DNA from: Paracraurococcus ruber
GTDB lineage: Bacteria; Pseudomonadota; Alphaproteobacteria; Acetobacterales; Acetobacteraceae
Direction: 5' to 3'
Assembly: GCF_004353985.1 (NCBI RefSeq)
Contig: NZ_SMOA01000031.1
Coordinates: 1-42,576 of the forward strand
DNA length: 42,576 nt
Below the pieces are notes generated by a model that saw only the letters and a list, made by a program, of their open reading frames with translations, made no database searches and was not told the origin of the DNA. This document shows, piece after piece, positions 26,101-34,113 of the stretch (position 1 is the first letter of the stretch; every line of letters begins with the position of its first letter). Both the position numbers and the translations under genes were made by a program.

Positions 26101-27794
26101 GCGACGACGATATCACCCTGCTGACCGCGCTGGTCGGCGGCACGGTCAGCCTCAACCCTGGCAATGACCGGCTGGCCCTGTCCTCGGCCGGGTCGAACAC
26201 CGTCAGCGTCGGCGGGGTCAGCACGCTGGTCGGCGGCAGCCTGGCGGACACCATCACCTTCAGCACCGGCATCACGGACGGGCTGGTCGATCTCGGCCTG
26301 GGCAATGACAGCCTCATCCTGGCCGGGGCGCCGAACAGCCTGACGGTGCGCGGGGTCGAGACGCTGACCGGCGGCAGCGGCGGCGACATCGTGACGCTGG
26401 GCAACGCCGGGTCGATGCTGGTGGATCTCCGCAGCGGCGCCGACCGGCTGGTCCTCTCCGACCTCGGCGCGAACACGATCCGGGCCGCCGGAGTCGAGAC
26501 GATCATCGGCGGCGCCGCGAACGACGCCGTCACCCTGACCACGCCGCTGAGCGGCGGCCTGATCGACCTGGGCGACGGCAGGGACCGGCTGGTGCTGTCC
26601 AGCACCGGGTCGAACATCCTCACCATCAGCAATGTCGAGGCCGTCACTGGCGGTTCGGGCAACGACAGCATCACCTTCGGTGCGCCGATCCTCGGCGCCA
26701 CCGTCAACCTCGGCACCGGGACGGACCGGCTGCTGCTCGCCTCCGGCGGGCCGAACAGCGTCACCGTCAGCAACGTCCAGACCATCACCGGCGGCGACGG
26801 CGCCGACACCGTCACCCTCGGCACCGCCGGAACCGGCTACGTCATCGACCTCGGCGGCGGCGCCGACCGGCTGGTGCTGTCCTCGGCCGGCGCCAACGGC
26901 ATCACCGCCCGCAATGTCGAGAGCGTCACGGGCGGCAGCGCCAACGACACGGTCATGCTGGGCACCGCGGTGACCGGCGGCCTCGTCGACCTCGGCGGCG
27001 GCCAGGACGCGCTGACGCTAAGCGGCGCCGGTACTACCCTGACGGTGCGCAACGTCGAGACCATCACCGGCAGCAGCGGCAACGATACCGTCACGCTGGG
27101 CACGCCGATCACCGGCGGGGTGATCAATCTCGGCAACGGGGCGGACAAGCTGGTGCTCTCCGGCAGCGGGCCGAACACGCTCTCGGTCGGCGGCACGGAG
27201 ACGATCATCGGCGGCGCGGCGGCCGACACCGTGACCCTGACCACAGTGCTCAGCAGCGGCGTGATCGACCTCGGCGGCGGCATCGACCGGCTGACCCTGT
27301 CCACCGCCGGGTCGAACAGCGTCAGCGTCACCAACACGGAGTTCGTGACCGGCACCGCCGTCCCGAACCGCATCACCATCACCGGGTCGGTGGCGGCGCG
27401 GGTGGATGCCGGGGCGGGAAACGACACCCTGGTGGGCAGCAATGGCGCCGATACGCTGATCGGCGGCGGCGGCGCCGATCTGATGACCGGCGGCAAGGGA
27501 GCCGACCAGTTCGTCTTCCTGGCGGTGGGCGACAGCACGGTGGCGGCGCCCAGCTGGATCCAGGATTTCCAGGTCGGGGTGGACAAGCTGGTCTTCCAGG
27601 GGCTGCTCACCGGCAGCTTCGCCTGGCTGGGCGGCGGCGCCTTCACCGCCGGCGGCAACACCCAGGCGCGGCTGGCGACCACGACCCAGACGCTGCAACT
27701 GGACCTCGACGGCGACGGGGCGGCGGACATGGCCGTCCGCCTCGGCGGCAGCACGCTGACCGGCCTGTCGGCCAGCGACTTCATCTGGAGCTAA
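23154..27794 (+). CDS. RTX-type exoprotein with RIFT-barrel/toroid lyase-like N-terminus
   Basis: This is a 1546-residue protein starting at TTG (23154), supported by AGGAGG just upstream. Residues about 1-280 contain TWPDGSAKMAVLS (71-83), resembling the WPDGS.K strand of the PcRGLX/YetA-like exo-rhamnogalacturonan lyase RIFT barrel. Residues about 340-670 are helical and aromatic-rich, with PDRAHQPELSFVPYVLTGER (403 onward), suiting an alpha/alpha toroid. Residues about 713-1406 hold about 16 repeats of about 47 residues (VETI.GG...DTVTLGT...VDLGGG.DRLVLS). Residues 1420-1455 carry RTX-type GAGNDTLVGSNGADTLIGG. The end has a C-terminal domain with FVFLAVGDSTV and WIQDFQVGVDKLVF. No signal peptide, so type I secretion is expected by RTX precedent. 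Likely a calcium-dependent secreted glycan-active protein; the lyase assignment is tentative. Confidence 0.85.
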   Translation: MSGTVTAPSLAPLGASDLASLAFQNAGAATLAGGVTTFGQSFLQGELPPGAGLVARIGGQLVPVQMDVKTTWPDGSAKMAVLSVARPDIAAADTLDVVLARAGADAPAAGPAMDLAQAIKAHSFSVDITPAGKPTVTVDVLDALQKALDAGTASFWQQGALATQARIEIPLEGSQRMVFDVTVFQGGGIEVEAQFNNDRAMELVGGRVNYTVAARLDGQQVLSETVNQGQYQNWHHTFTNGLDGGQGLGSPAGGWLNIQQDIARLEKTGAIADYDLTIGAPEAKLDAWYATTQGADWGTPLAANGVTRDMGTAGSRPDIGIVTQANTVWLTTQDARAAAYAMGQAEAASAVPWNFYDRANGTWLNPTDYAKLWMDVRGGVGRPGDPNATGPTQLGDSLTGWGPDRAHQPELSFVPYVLTGERWILDNLQAQAAFNLTSVWPTQRGADGMVVVNNQQVRSMAWGLREIENALWATPDDAPEKAWLQAASDANWKFLVSNIPAWTAQQGELYGYLPTTASPNIAPWQQDFFATTVIAAASRGNADAMTYLNWAKNFLIGRFEQADKGFSLNDGVAYRLLATNEATGLKYQTWAEVGAAMQAAGQSNGDGWATSEGYFGRLALTNLAGIYLLTGDERAAKAYYALAEQSPPFTSASAIANDPQFSVMLEGIYGGTVLGSIGDDAKVLKSPAANLKADLGPGQDSLTLSDGDNIGTAANTETITAGNGSDRLTLLTPLFGGKVDLGAGIDTLTLADGGNNLQALNVETITGGAGNDTVTLGNGGNTVTASNVELLVSGAGDDVVTLAGTILDATVDLGGGNDRLVIATGSNTSLTVRNTETILGNNGADIVVLGTPVTNGVVDLGGARDQLTLSSAGPNSLTASNVETIIGGAAADNVTLGTAMRAAVVDLGGGADRLVLANGTNELLVSNVETVTGGTGADTVTFGAPILGAVVDLGGGADRLVLASGGPNRVRVSNVETIIGGDGDDDITLLTALVGGTVSLNPGNDRLALSSAGSNTVSVGGVSTLVGGSLADTITFSTGITDGLVDLGLGNDSLILAGAPNSLTVRGVETLTGGSGGDIVTLGNAGSMLVDLRSGADRLVLSDLGANTIRAAGVETIIGGAANDAVTLTTPLSGGLIDLGDGRDRLVLSSTGSNILTISNVEAVTGGSGNDSITFGAPILGATVNLGTGTDRLLLASGGPNSVTVSNVQTITGGDGADTVTLGTAGTGYVIDLGGGADRLVLSSAGANGITARNVESVTGGSANDTVMLGTAVTGGLVDLGGGQDALTLSGAGTTLTVRNVETITGSSGNDTVTLGTPITGGVINLGNGADKLVLSGSGPNTLSVGGTETIIGGAAADTVTLTTVLSSGVIDLGGGIDRLTLSTAGSNSVSVTNTEFVTGTAVPNRITITGSVAARVDAGAGNDTLVGSNGADTLIGGGGADLMTGGKGADQFVFLAVGDSTVAAPSWIQDFQVGVDKLVFQGLLTGSFAWLGGGAFTAGGNTQARLATTTQTLQLDLDGDGAADMAVRLGGSTLTGLSASDFIWS
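25290..27370 (+). repeat. About 16 protein-level repeats of ~47 residues
   Basis: Repeats of about 140 bp encode VETITGG.G.DTVTLGT-type, then VDLGGG.DRLVLSS.G.N-type strands. The second copy is short (about 26 residues). Sequence identity between copies is moderate at DNA level, unlike the nearly identical repeats of the giant gene, so these repeats have diverged under selection for the fold. Confidence 0.8.
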
Positions 27795-28192
27795 CGCCCC
27801 GGCGTCATCCCCAGGGCTGCATGGCGTAACCCGCAGCCGGCCCGGCCGGCCAGGGCCGCAGGCCATTGGCGACCCGGCCGGCGCCCGCGGGGCGACGGAA
27901 CCCGGGCCAACGGGCACCGGGCGGGGCCGGAAACGGCCCCCCGTGCCTTTCGCCACACGGATCAGCAATAATTTGCCGCTACGCAGGCCTGGGAGACCCA
28001 ATGGCGGGTGGGACTGGCGACGCGCCCGGCGTTGCTGGAAGCGTCCGGCGCGACAGTCGCTTTTGGTTGCGAATATCGCTCTGTGCAACTACCAACGCGA
28101 CATGAAATGAGCTAAAGGGCCGTCGACATTCAACCCCAGGGCGCATTTGGTCGGCACGCCGCCCATCCATAGATACCGACAGGAGGCAGGGC
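27795..28192. other. Intergenic region before the EPS operon
   Basis: These 398 bp separate the RTX gene from the EPS export operon. The first part holds a strong terminator (27913-27950). The rest (27951-28192) must contain the operon promoter. I could not find a convincing sigma70 or sigma54 match or a true copy of the 17-bp motif, and no gene is credible here. Confidence 0.5.
27913..27950 (+). terminator. Rho-independent terminator of RTX gene
   Basis: A long GC-rich stem (GGCAC at 27913 pairing GTGCC at 27943; GGGGCCG 27923-27929 pairing CGGCCCC 27934-27940) is capped by a GAAA tetraloop. It is followed by TTT at 27948-27950. Confidence 0.75.
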
Positions 28193-28822
28193 ATGGCGCC
28201 CAATCCGTTCCGCACCAGGTTTGCCTGCGCCGTTCTCCTCCCCCTGCTCGCCGGCGCCTGTTCCACCGGCCAGCCTGCGGCGACCGGGCCCTCCGCCAGC
28301 TCGACCCCCTCGTCCAACTACCTGATCGGCCCCGGCGACAACCTGCAGGTCTTCGTCTACCGGGCCCCCGAGCTGAGCGTGGAAGTGCCGGTCCGGCCGG
28401 ACGGGCGGATCTCCATCCCGCTGGTCACCGACATCGACGCGGTGGGCCGCACCCCGGTCGAACTCGGCAAGCAGATCGAGCAGCGGCTGCGGCAATACGT
28501 GCGGGAGCCGAACGTCACCGTCATCGTCCGGTCCTTCGTCGGCCCGACCAGCCGGCAGATCCGCATCGTGGGGGAGGCGGCGACGCCCCGCAGCATCCCC
28601 TACCGGGACGGGTTGACCGTGCTCGACGTCATCATCGAGGGCGGCGGGCTGACCCGCTACGCCTCCGGCAACCGCGCCCGCATCGTCCGGCGGGAGCGCG
28701 AGAACGACCCGCAGCAGATCATCCCGGTGCGGCTGTCGGACCTGTTGCGCGACGGCGACGTCACCCAGGACGTCGCGTTGCGGCCTGGCGACACGCTGGT
28801 GATCCCGCAGGGCTGGTTCTGA
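28193..28822 (+). CDS. Polysaccharide export outer-membrane lipoprotein (XrtA/PEP-CTERM type)
   Basis: This is a 209-residue Wza-like protein. The N-terminal signal with a lipobox-like end (LLAGAC, Cys23) predicts a lipoprotein. YLIGPGDNLQVFVYRAPELS (about 43-62) is the Poly_export entry motif. VPVRPDGRISIPLVTDI and GRTPVELGKQIEQRL follow, then a SLBB-type segment (RQIRIVGEAATPRSIPYRDG). ALRPGDTLVIPQGWF is the end. This matches the exosortase-associated export family (TIGR03027-like, from memory). It would form or gate the outer-membrane exit for the EPS. AGGAGG lies seven bases before the ATG. First gene of an eight-gene co-directional operon; the next gene begins four bases after the stop. 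Confidence 0.92.
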   Translation: MAPNPFRTRFACAVLLPLLAGACSTGQPAATGPSASSTPSSNYLIGPGDNLQVFVYRAPELSVEVPVRPDGRISIPLVTDIDAVGRTPVELGKQIEQRLRQYVREPNVTVIVRSFVGPTSRQIRIVGEAATPRSIPYRDGLTVLDVIIEGGGLTRYASGNRARIVRRERENDPQQIIPVRLSDLLRDGDVTQDVALRPGDTLVIPQGWF

Positions 28823-28826
28823 CGCC

Positions 28827-30368
28827 ATGCAGATCCTCGGAGAGATCCGGCGCTACGCCGCCGCGGGCTGGCAGCACCGCTGGAAGGCCCTGATCCTCGC
28901 CTGGATCATCTGCCTCGGCGGCTGGGCCTGGGTGCATTCCCTGCCGAACCAGTACCGCTCCAGCACCCGCATCTACGCCGATGCGGACGCCATCCTGGGC
29001 CAGCTGCTGCGCAACCTGGCGGTGGACCCCGCCCCGGCCAACCAGGTGGAGCTGCTGGCCCGCACCCTGCTGAGCCGCCCGAACCTGGAGCGCATCGCGG
29101 CCCGGACCGGGCTCGACCTCCGGGCCAACAGCGCGACCTCGCGCGACCGGATGCTGGAGCAGCTCGGCCGCGACATCAAGATCGGCGCCCAGTCGCGCAA
29201 CCTCTTCACCTTCTCCTACACCGACCCGAATGCGCGCATGGCGCGCGACGTGGTGCAGGCGCTGCTGACCCTGTTCATGGAACAGGCGACCGCGAACGAC
29301 CGGCAGCAGATGGAGAATGCCCGGAATTTCGTGAACCAGCAGATCGCCGCCTACGAGACCCAGCTGCGCGAGGCCGAGCAGCGCCGGGCGGAGTTCCGCA
29401 CCCGCTACCTCGACCTGCTGCCGAACGACGCCGCCGGCGGCCTCTCGAAGCTGGAGCAGAGCCGGGCGCGGCTGCAGTCGCTGCGCGGCGACCTGACCGA
29501 CGCCACCGCCCGGCGCGACGCGCTGCGCCAACAGCTGGAGCAGACGCCGGCCACCCTGACCGAAGCAGCGGTCGGGGGCGGGGGCGGGGGCGGCGATCCC
29601 CGGATCCTCGAGGCGCAGCAGCAGCTGCGCGAGCTGCAGCTGACCTATACCGACCAGCACCCGGCGGTGATGGCCGCGCAGCGCCGCCTGGCCGAGCTGC
29701 GGGCCTCCCCGCTGCCGAGCGCCGGCCGGCCGACGGCCGCCGCCCCTGGGCGCCCCGCCGGGACCGGTCGCTCCAACCCGCTCCACGAGCAGATCCGCAC
29801 CCGGCTGCTGGACACCGAGTCCAGCGTCGCCTCCCTCGACCGCCAGGTGCGGGAGGAACAGGTTTCGGTCGAGCGGCTGGAAGCGCTGGCCCGCAGCGTC
29901 CCGCAGCTGCAGGCGCAGTTCCAGAACCTCGACCGCGACTACAGCGTGCTGCGCAAGTCCTACGAGGAACTGCTGGAGCGGCGGGAATCCGTGCAGATCG
30001 CCGGTGCCGCCCGCAGCGGCGCCGAGCGGGTGCGGCTGGAAGTGGTCGACCCGCCAATCATGCCGACCGAGCCGGTGGGGCCGAACCGCCTGCTCTTCTC
30101 CTCCATGGTGCTGGCGGCGGGCCTCGGCGCGGGCGCGCTGGTCGCCTTCCTGCTGGTCCAGCTCGACCGGGGCTTCTACACCGTGCACGACCTGCGCAAG
30201 CTTGGGCTGCCGGTCATCGGCAGCATCTCCTCGACCATTCCGGCAAAGGGCCAGGGGACGGCCGCGGCCGTCTTCGTCAGCAGCCTGGCGCTGCTTTTCG
30301 TCGCCTATGGCGCGGTCACCGCCGGCTTCCCGGCGCTGCGCAGCCTGGTCTCGAGGTTCGTGGCATGA
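28827..30368 (+). CDS. Chain-length determinant / polysaccharide copolymerase (XrtA system)
   Basis: This is a 513-residue inner-membrane protein of Wzz type. TM1 is about 20-40 (ALILAWIICLGGWAWVHSLP). A periplasmic region of roughly 380 residues is rich in coiled coil (QMENARNFVNQQIAAYETQL) and has a Gly-rich linker GGGGGGG near 250. TM2 is about 425-450 (LLFSSMVLAAGLGAGALVAF), and a third hydrophobic span lies near the end (AVFVSSLALLFVAYGAVTAG). The layout matches the exosortase-associated chain-length family (TIGR03007). It sets polymer length together with the autokinase that follows, whose start overlaps its stop by four bases (ATGA). No cytoplasmic kinase domain is fused to it. Confidence 0.92.
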   Translation: MQILGEIRRYAAAGWQHRWKALILAWIICLGGWAWVHSLPNQYRSSTRIYADADAILGQLLRNLAVDPAPANQVELLARTLLSRPNLERIAARTGLDLRANSATSRDRMLEQLGRDIKIGAQSRNLFTFSYTDPNARMARDVVQALLTLFMEQATANDRQQMENARNFVNQQIAAYETQLREAEQRRAEFRTRYLDLLPNDAAGGLSKLEQSRARLQSLRGDLTDATARRDALRQQLEQTPATLTEAAVGGGGGGGDPRILEAQQQLRELQLTYTDQHPAVMAAQRRLAELRASPLPSAGRPTAAAPGRPAGTGRSNPLHEQIRTRLLDTESSVASLDRQVREEQVSVERLEALARSVPQLQAQFQNLDRDYSVLRKSYEELLERRESVQIAGAARSGAERVRLEVVDPPIMPTEPVGPNRLLFSSMVLAAGLGAGALVAFLLVQLDRGFYTVHDLRKLGLPVIGSISSTIPAKGQGTAAAVFVSSLALLFVAYGAVTAGFPALRSLVSRFVA

Positions 30369-31366
30369 GCGCGGCGCCCTCCTCACGCCATCTGGTCGAG
30401 CGCGCCATGGAAGCGCTCGGCGGCCTGCCGGCGCCGCCCCCGCCCCCCGCGGCGGCCCCGGCCGAGCCGGTGGCGGCACCGGCCAAGGCCTCGCTCGTCG
30501 AGCGCGCCATGGAAGCCGCGGGCGGCCCGCCGCTGGGCGGCGCCACCGTCGGCGCGCCACCGCCACCGCCTCCGTCACCCCCGCCTGCAGCCCCGGCGCC
30601 GCAGGCTGCCGCCGCGCCACCGCGCACCCTGGCGCGACCGGCGCCCATCGGGCTCGAGACACTGCGTGCCGCCGGCTTCTTCGGCAAGGCCGTGGGCGAG
30701 CGCAGCCGGGTCACCGAGGAGCTGAAGGTGCTGCAGCAGCAGGTGCTGCGCACCATCCAGACCGCCGAGCCGGCGGAAGGCCGCATCGCCCGCCTGGTCA
30801 TGATCACCAGCGCCAAGCCGGGCGAGGGCAAGAGCTTCTGCGCCCTCAACATCGCCGCCTATCTCGCTCTTGGCGTGGCCGAGCAGGTGATCCTGGTGGA
30901 TGCCGACGGCAAGCCGAACGGCACGATCAGCCACCGGCTCGGGCAGCAGGACACGCCCGGGCTCCGGCTGCTGGCGACCGACCTGATGCAGCGGCCGGAG
31001 CGCCTGGTGCTCCCGACCGCGATCGACCGGCTGTCCTTCCTGCCCTATGGCCCGCCCGCGGCGGGCGCCGGCGAATTGCCGTCCGGCAACATGCTGGCAG
31101 AGGCGCTCGGGCGGCTGGCGGCGTCCATGCCGGGCCGCATCATCGTGCTCGACACGCCGCCCTGCCTGTCGACCAGCGAACCCGGCGCCCTCGCGCCGGT
31201 GGCCGGCCAGGTGGTCGTGGTGGTGGAGGCCGAGCGGACCCAGCGCAACGAGGTGGAGGCGGCACTCGACATGGTCGAGAGCTGCCCGACCCTGCAGCTC
31301 CTGCTGAACCGGACGCGCGTGACCGCCAGTGATACCTTCGGCGCCTACGGCTACTACGGTGGCTGA
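30365..31366 (+). CDS. XrtA-associated tyrosine autokinase (BY-kinase)
   Basis: This is a 333-residue cytoplasmic BY-kinase. The N-terminal about 95 residues are Pro/Ala-rich, with two similar segments (LVERAMEALGG and LVERAMEAAGG). Walker A is SAKPGEGKS (149-157), Walker A-prime is VILVDADGKP (about 177-186), and Walker B is IIVLDTPP (about 258-265). The C-terminus FGAYGYYGG is a short tyrosine cluster, the usual autophosphorylation tail of this family (TIGR03018-like). By family knowledge its phosphorylation cycle controls the copolymerase. It overlaps the copolymerase gene by four bases. The Pro-rich leader may be a flexible tether; its function is unknown. Confidence 0.92.
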   Translation: MSAAPSSRHLVERAMEALGGLPAPPPPPAAAPAEPVAAPAKASLVERAMEAAGGPPLGGATVGAPPPPPPSPPPAAPAPQAAAAPPRTLARPAPIGLETLRAAGFFGKAVGERSRVTEELKVLQQQVLRTIQTAEPAEGRIARLVMITSAKPGEGKSFCALNIAAYLALGVAEQVILVDADGKPNGTISHRLGQQDTPGLRLLATDLMQRPERLVLPTAIDRLSFLPYGPPAAGAGELPSGNMLAEALGRLAASMPGRIIVLDTPPCLSTSEPGALAPVAGQVVVVVEAERTQRNEVEAALDMVESCPTLQLLLNRTRVTASDTFGAYGYYGG

Positions 31367-33107
31367 TCAGCGCCGGCCGCGCCGCCGCCGGGCGGCACGG
31401 CCGCGGCGCAAGGCCCAGACCTGCGGGCTGTTCCTTCGCCTGCCGCTCAGCCTGTCCCTCGGCCTGTCCTTCGGTGCGTCTCTCCTAAGCCTGCCGCTGC
31501 TCGCAGGCGCCGCACGGGCGCAGGACCTGGTGTCGCCGGGCGGGATCGACCAGCTGGCCGTGCCCGGCCCGGATGCACCCTTCGGCACCGGCCGGCTGCT
31601 GCAGGGCACCGGCCCCGGCCCCTGGATCGACAGCTTCGACCTGTTCGACCTGCCGGCCGGCGGGCGGGCGCCTGCCGGCGCGCCGCGCAGCGGCTGGACG
31701 CTGACGCCGAGCCTCGCGGTGCAGCTCGGCGCCACCGACAATGTTCGCAACAGCCGGACCGACCGGCAGGCGGATGTCTATGCCCGCATCAACCCGACCA
31801 TCGCCGTCTCGGCCGATACCGAGGAGGTGACGGGGCGGCTGGTCTATCGGCCGGTGGCGCGCTTCAACGTCAACACCAGCGACCAGAACCGGGTCGACCA
31901 AATCTTCAGCGGCCAGGCGCTGGTGACCCTGGTGCCCGACCTGCTCTATTTCGACGCCCGCGGCTCGGGCGACGTGCGGTCCCTGGTCAGCGATATCGGC
32001 CTGACGGACGAGTTCGGCAGCCGGCAGGATCGCGTCCAGGGCCTGCGCTACCAGCTCTCGCCCTACCTCGTGCACCGCTTCGGCGAATTCGCCACCACCC
32101 GCATCGGCTATGTCTACCGCGGCTCCTCCGAGAGCGGCCGCAACGTGTCCCGCCCCGGCGAGACCCTGCCCTTCTTCAACGGCCAGGGCTTCACCGCCAA
32201 CGAGGGCTACGGCATCCTCCGCTCGGGCGAGAATTGGGGCCGCGCCGCCTGGGAGCTGCGCACCGTCAACACCGTCTTCGACGGCAACGGCGTGTACAGC
32301 GGCGCCTACCGCTACATCCACACGCTGCAGGTCCGCTACGGCCTGACGCGGGAGATCGCGGTGCTGGGCGAGGGCGGCTGGCAGGACCAGCGCTTCAACG
32401 GCCGCACGCCCTTCGAGGTGCATGATGCGGTCTGGAGCGCGGGGGTCCGCCTTTCGCCCGACCCGGACAGCGTGCTGATCATCCGCTACGGCCGGCGGGA
32501 CGGCTACAACGCGGTCAACGGCAACGGCAGCATCAATATCGGCGTCCGGACGCGGATCTTCGGCGCCTATAGCGACCGGATCGGCACTGCCGCCCTGCAG
32601 GCGAGCGATCTGCTCTCCTCCACCGTGCTGGACGAATTCGGCAACCAGGTGGATTCCAGCTCCGGCATCCCGGCGCCGCTGGCCTATCGAACGCCCTTCT
32701 CCACCAGCCAGAGCAACGTCTTCCGCATCAAGCGGGCGATCGCCGGCATCGGCCAGACCTGGCGGCGCGACAGCGTCTCGCTCTTCTACGTCAACGAACG
32801 GCGCGATCCGGTGGCCATCGCCGAGGGCACCACGGCCTTCAGCACCAGGACCAATTCGGCCGGCCTGTCCTGGACCCACAGCCTCACCCCCTCGACGACG
32901 CTGAGCGGGCTCGGCCGCATCGGCTTCACCGAGCAGCAGGCCGGGCGGGACGGCGTCAACTACACGCTGCAGGCGGTGCTGTCGCAGCGCTTCACGCCGA
33001 CGCTCTTCGGCTCCGTCCTGCTGCGGCACACCAGCCGCGAGACGACGGGTACCAGCGGCGCGACCACCCAGAACACCATCCTCTTTTCTCTGCGCCAATT
33101 CTTCTGA
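31359..33107 (+). CDS. Outer-membrane beta-barrel, PEP-CTERM system-associated (TIGR03016-like)
   Basis: This is a 582-residue protein. It starts at a GTG overlapping the kinase stop by eight bases; another GTG at 31329 is possible. An Arg-rich N-terminus precedes a hydrophobic signal (LSLSLGLSFGASLLSLPLLA) and AARAQD, a likely signal peptidase site. The body alternates aromatic and polar residues as in a beta-barrel and ends ILFSLRQFF with a terminal Phe, the outer-membrane assembly signature. The SLAVQLGATDNVRNSRTDRQ start fits the family. By family knowledge it is an outer-membrane partner of EPS secretion in exosortase loci, but its mechanism is not defined. Confidence 0.88.
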   Translation: MADQRRPRRRRAARPRRKAQTCGLFLRLPLSLSLGLSFGASLLSLPLLAGAARAQDLVSPGGIDQLAVPGPDAPFGTGRLLQGTGPGPWIDSFDLFDLPAGGRAPAGAPRSGWTLTPSLAVQLGATDNVRNSRTDRQADVYARINPTIAVSADTEEVTGRLVYRPVARFNVNTSDQNRVDQIFSGQALVTLVPDLLYFDARGSGDVRSLVSDIGLTDEFGSRQDRVQGLRYQLSPYLVHRFGEFATTRIGYVYRGSSESGRNVSRPGETLPFFNGQGFTANEGYGILRSGENWGRAAWELRTVNTVFDGNGVYSGAYRYIHTLQVRYGLTREIAVLGEGGWQDQRFNGRTPFEVHDAVWSAGVRLSPDPDSVLIIRYGRRDGYNAVNGNGSINIGVRTRIFGAYSDRIGTAALQASDLLSSTVLDEFGNQVDSSSGIPAPLAYRTPFSTSQSNVFRIKRAIAGIGQTWRRDSVSLFYVNERRDPVAIAEGTTAFSTRTNSAGLSWTHSLTPSTTLSGLGRIGFTEQQAGRDGVNYTLQAVLSQRFTPTLFGSVLLRHTSRETTGTSGATTQNTILFSLRQFF

Positions 33108-33120
33108 GGGAGCCGGTCCG

Positions 33121-34113
33121 ATGCAGATCGACATCTACGGCTTCCGCGAGCCGCCTTTCCTGATGACGCCGGATGCCCGGCTGTTCTTCCCCAGCACGGT
33201 GCACAGCCGGGCCTATGCCCACCTGATGTACGGGCTGGCGCAGGGCGAAGGCTTCGTCGTCGTCACCGGGGAGGTGGGCGCGGGCAAGACCACGCTGATC
33301 GAGCGGCTCTGCGCCGAGCTCGACCCCGCCACCTATGTCGTCGCGCGCATCGCCACGACCCAGGTGCAGGGCGACGACCTGCTGCGCCTGGTGGCGGACG
33401 CCTTCGGCGCCCAGCCGGACGGCGACAAGGCGGCCGTGCTGCGCAGCATCATGGCGGCGCTGCGCAACAGCCCGCGCAAGCATGTGCTCATCGTCGATGA
33501 GGCGCAGGCGCTCAACCACTCGGCGCTCGAGGAGCTGCGCATGCTCTCGAACGTCACCGACGGCAAGCGGGCGCTGCTGCAGACCATCCTGCTGGGCCAG
33601 CCGCAACTGCGGAAGCTGATCGCCAGCCCCGATCTCGACCAGCTCCGCCAGCGCATCCTCGCTTCCTTCCATCTCGGCGGGCTGTCGGAGCCGGAGGTGC
33701 GGTCCTATGTCGAGCACCGCATGCGGGCGGTGGGCTGGGCCGGCAATCCGTCCTGGGACGACCAGGCCTTCGGCGTGCTGCACCGGCATACCGGCGGCAT
33801 CCCGCGCCGGATCAACCGGCTCTGCTCCCGCGTGCTGCTGGCCGGCGCGCTGGAGCATGCGCCGCACCTCACGGCTGCGCTGGTGGAGGCGACCGCCTCC
33901 GAGCTGGACGAGGACCTCGGCGCCGGGGCGGAGGAGATGCCGGCCGTCGCGGCGCCGCGGGGGCTGGCCGTCGGGCTGCCCATGGGGGCGGCGGCGCAGC
34001 TCGAGGACCTGGCGCAGCGCGTCGAGGCGCTGGAGCAGAACGCCGCCCGGCGCGAGCGCGTGCTGAACCGGCTGATGGACCTGTTCGCCGAGACGAGCGG
34101 GGACCGGCGGTGA
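33121..34113 (+). CDS. XrtA-associated ATPase (TIGR03015-like, ExeA/GspA type)
   Basis: This is a 330-residue AAA-type ATPase, MQIDIYGFREPPFLMTPDAR. Walker A is GEVGAGKTT (50-58) and Walker B is LIVDEAQAL (123-131), with a sensor region TILLGQPQLR. GGIPRRINRLCSRVLLAGAL is the conserved C-terminal AAA helix. The last part (about 290-330) is a coiled coil (LEDLAQRVEALEQNAARRER). This matches the ATPase long known in exosortase EPS operons. Role probably in assembly or regulation; the substrate is unknown. No transmembrane helix is visible. The ATG is preceded by GAGGGAG at about ten bases. It overlaps the next start by four bases (GTGA). Confidence 0.92.
   Translation: MQIDIYGFREPPFLMTPDARLFFPSTVHSRAYAHLMYGLAQGEGFVVVTGEVGAGKTTLIERLCAELDPATYVVARIATTQVQGDDLLRLVADAFGAQPDGDKAAVLRSIMAALRNSPRKHVLIVDEAQALNHSALEELRMLSNVTDGKRALLQTILLGQPQLRKLIASPDLDQLRQRILASFHLGGLSEPEVRSYVEHRMRAVGWAGNPSWDDQAFGVLHRHTGGIPRRINRLCSRVLLAGALEHAPHLTAALVEATASELDEDLGAGAEEMPAVAAPRGLAVGLPMGAAAQLEDLAQRVEALEQNAARRERVLNRLMDLFAETSGDRR

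Noticed and set aside
25157-26824. Minus-strand open frame across the RTX repeats
   Set aside because: Its repeats are the reverse-strand image of the 47-residue repeats. There is no start signal or family match.
28111-28128. Possible 17-bp motif near the EPS operon (GCTAAAGGGCCGTCGACA)
   Set aside because: It is one base longer than the motif and mismatched in the first half, with no sigma54 promoter downstream. I do not count it.
31329-31358. Earlier GTG start for the outer-membrane barrel gene
   Set aside because: It overlaps the kinase gene by 38 bases. The GTG at 31359 gives a shorter overlap and a typical signal peptide.
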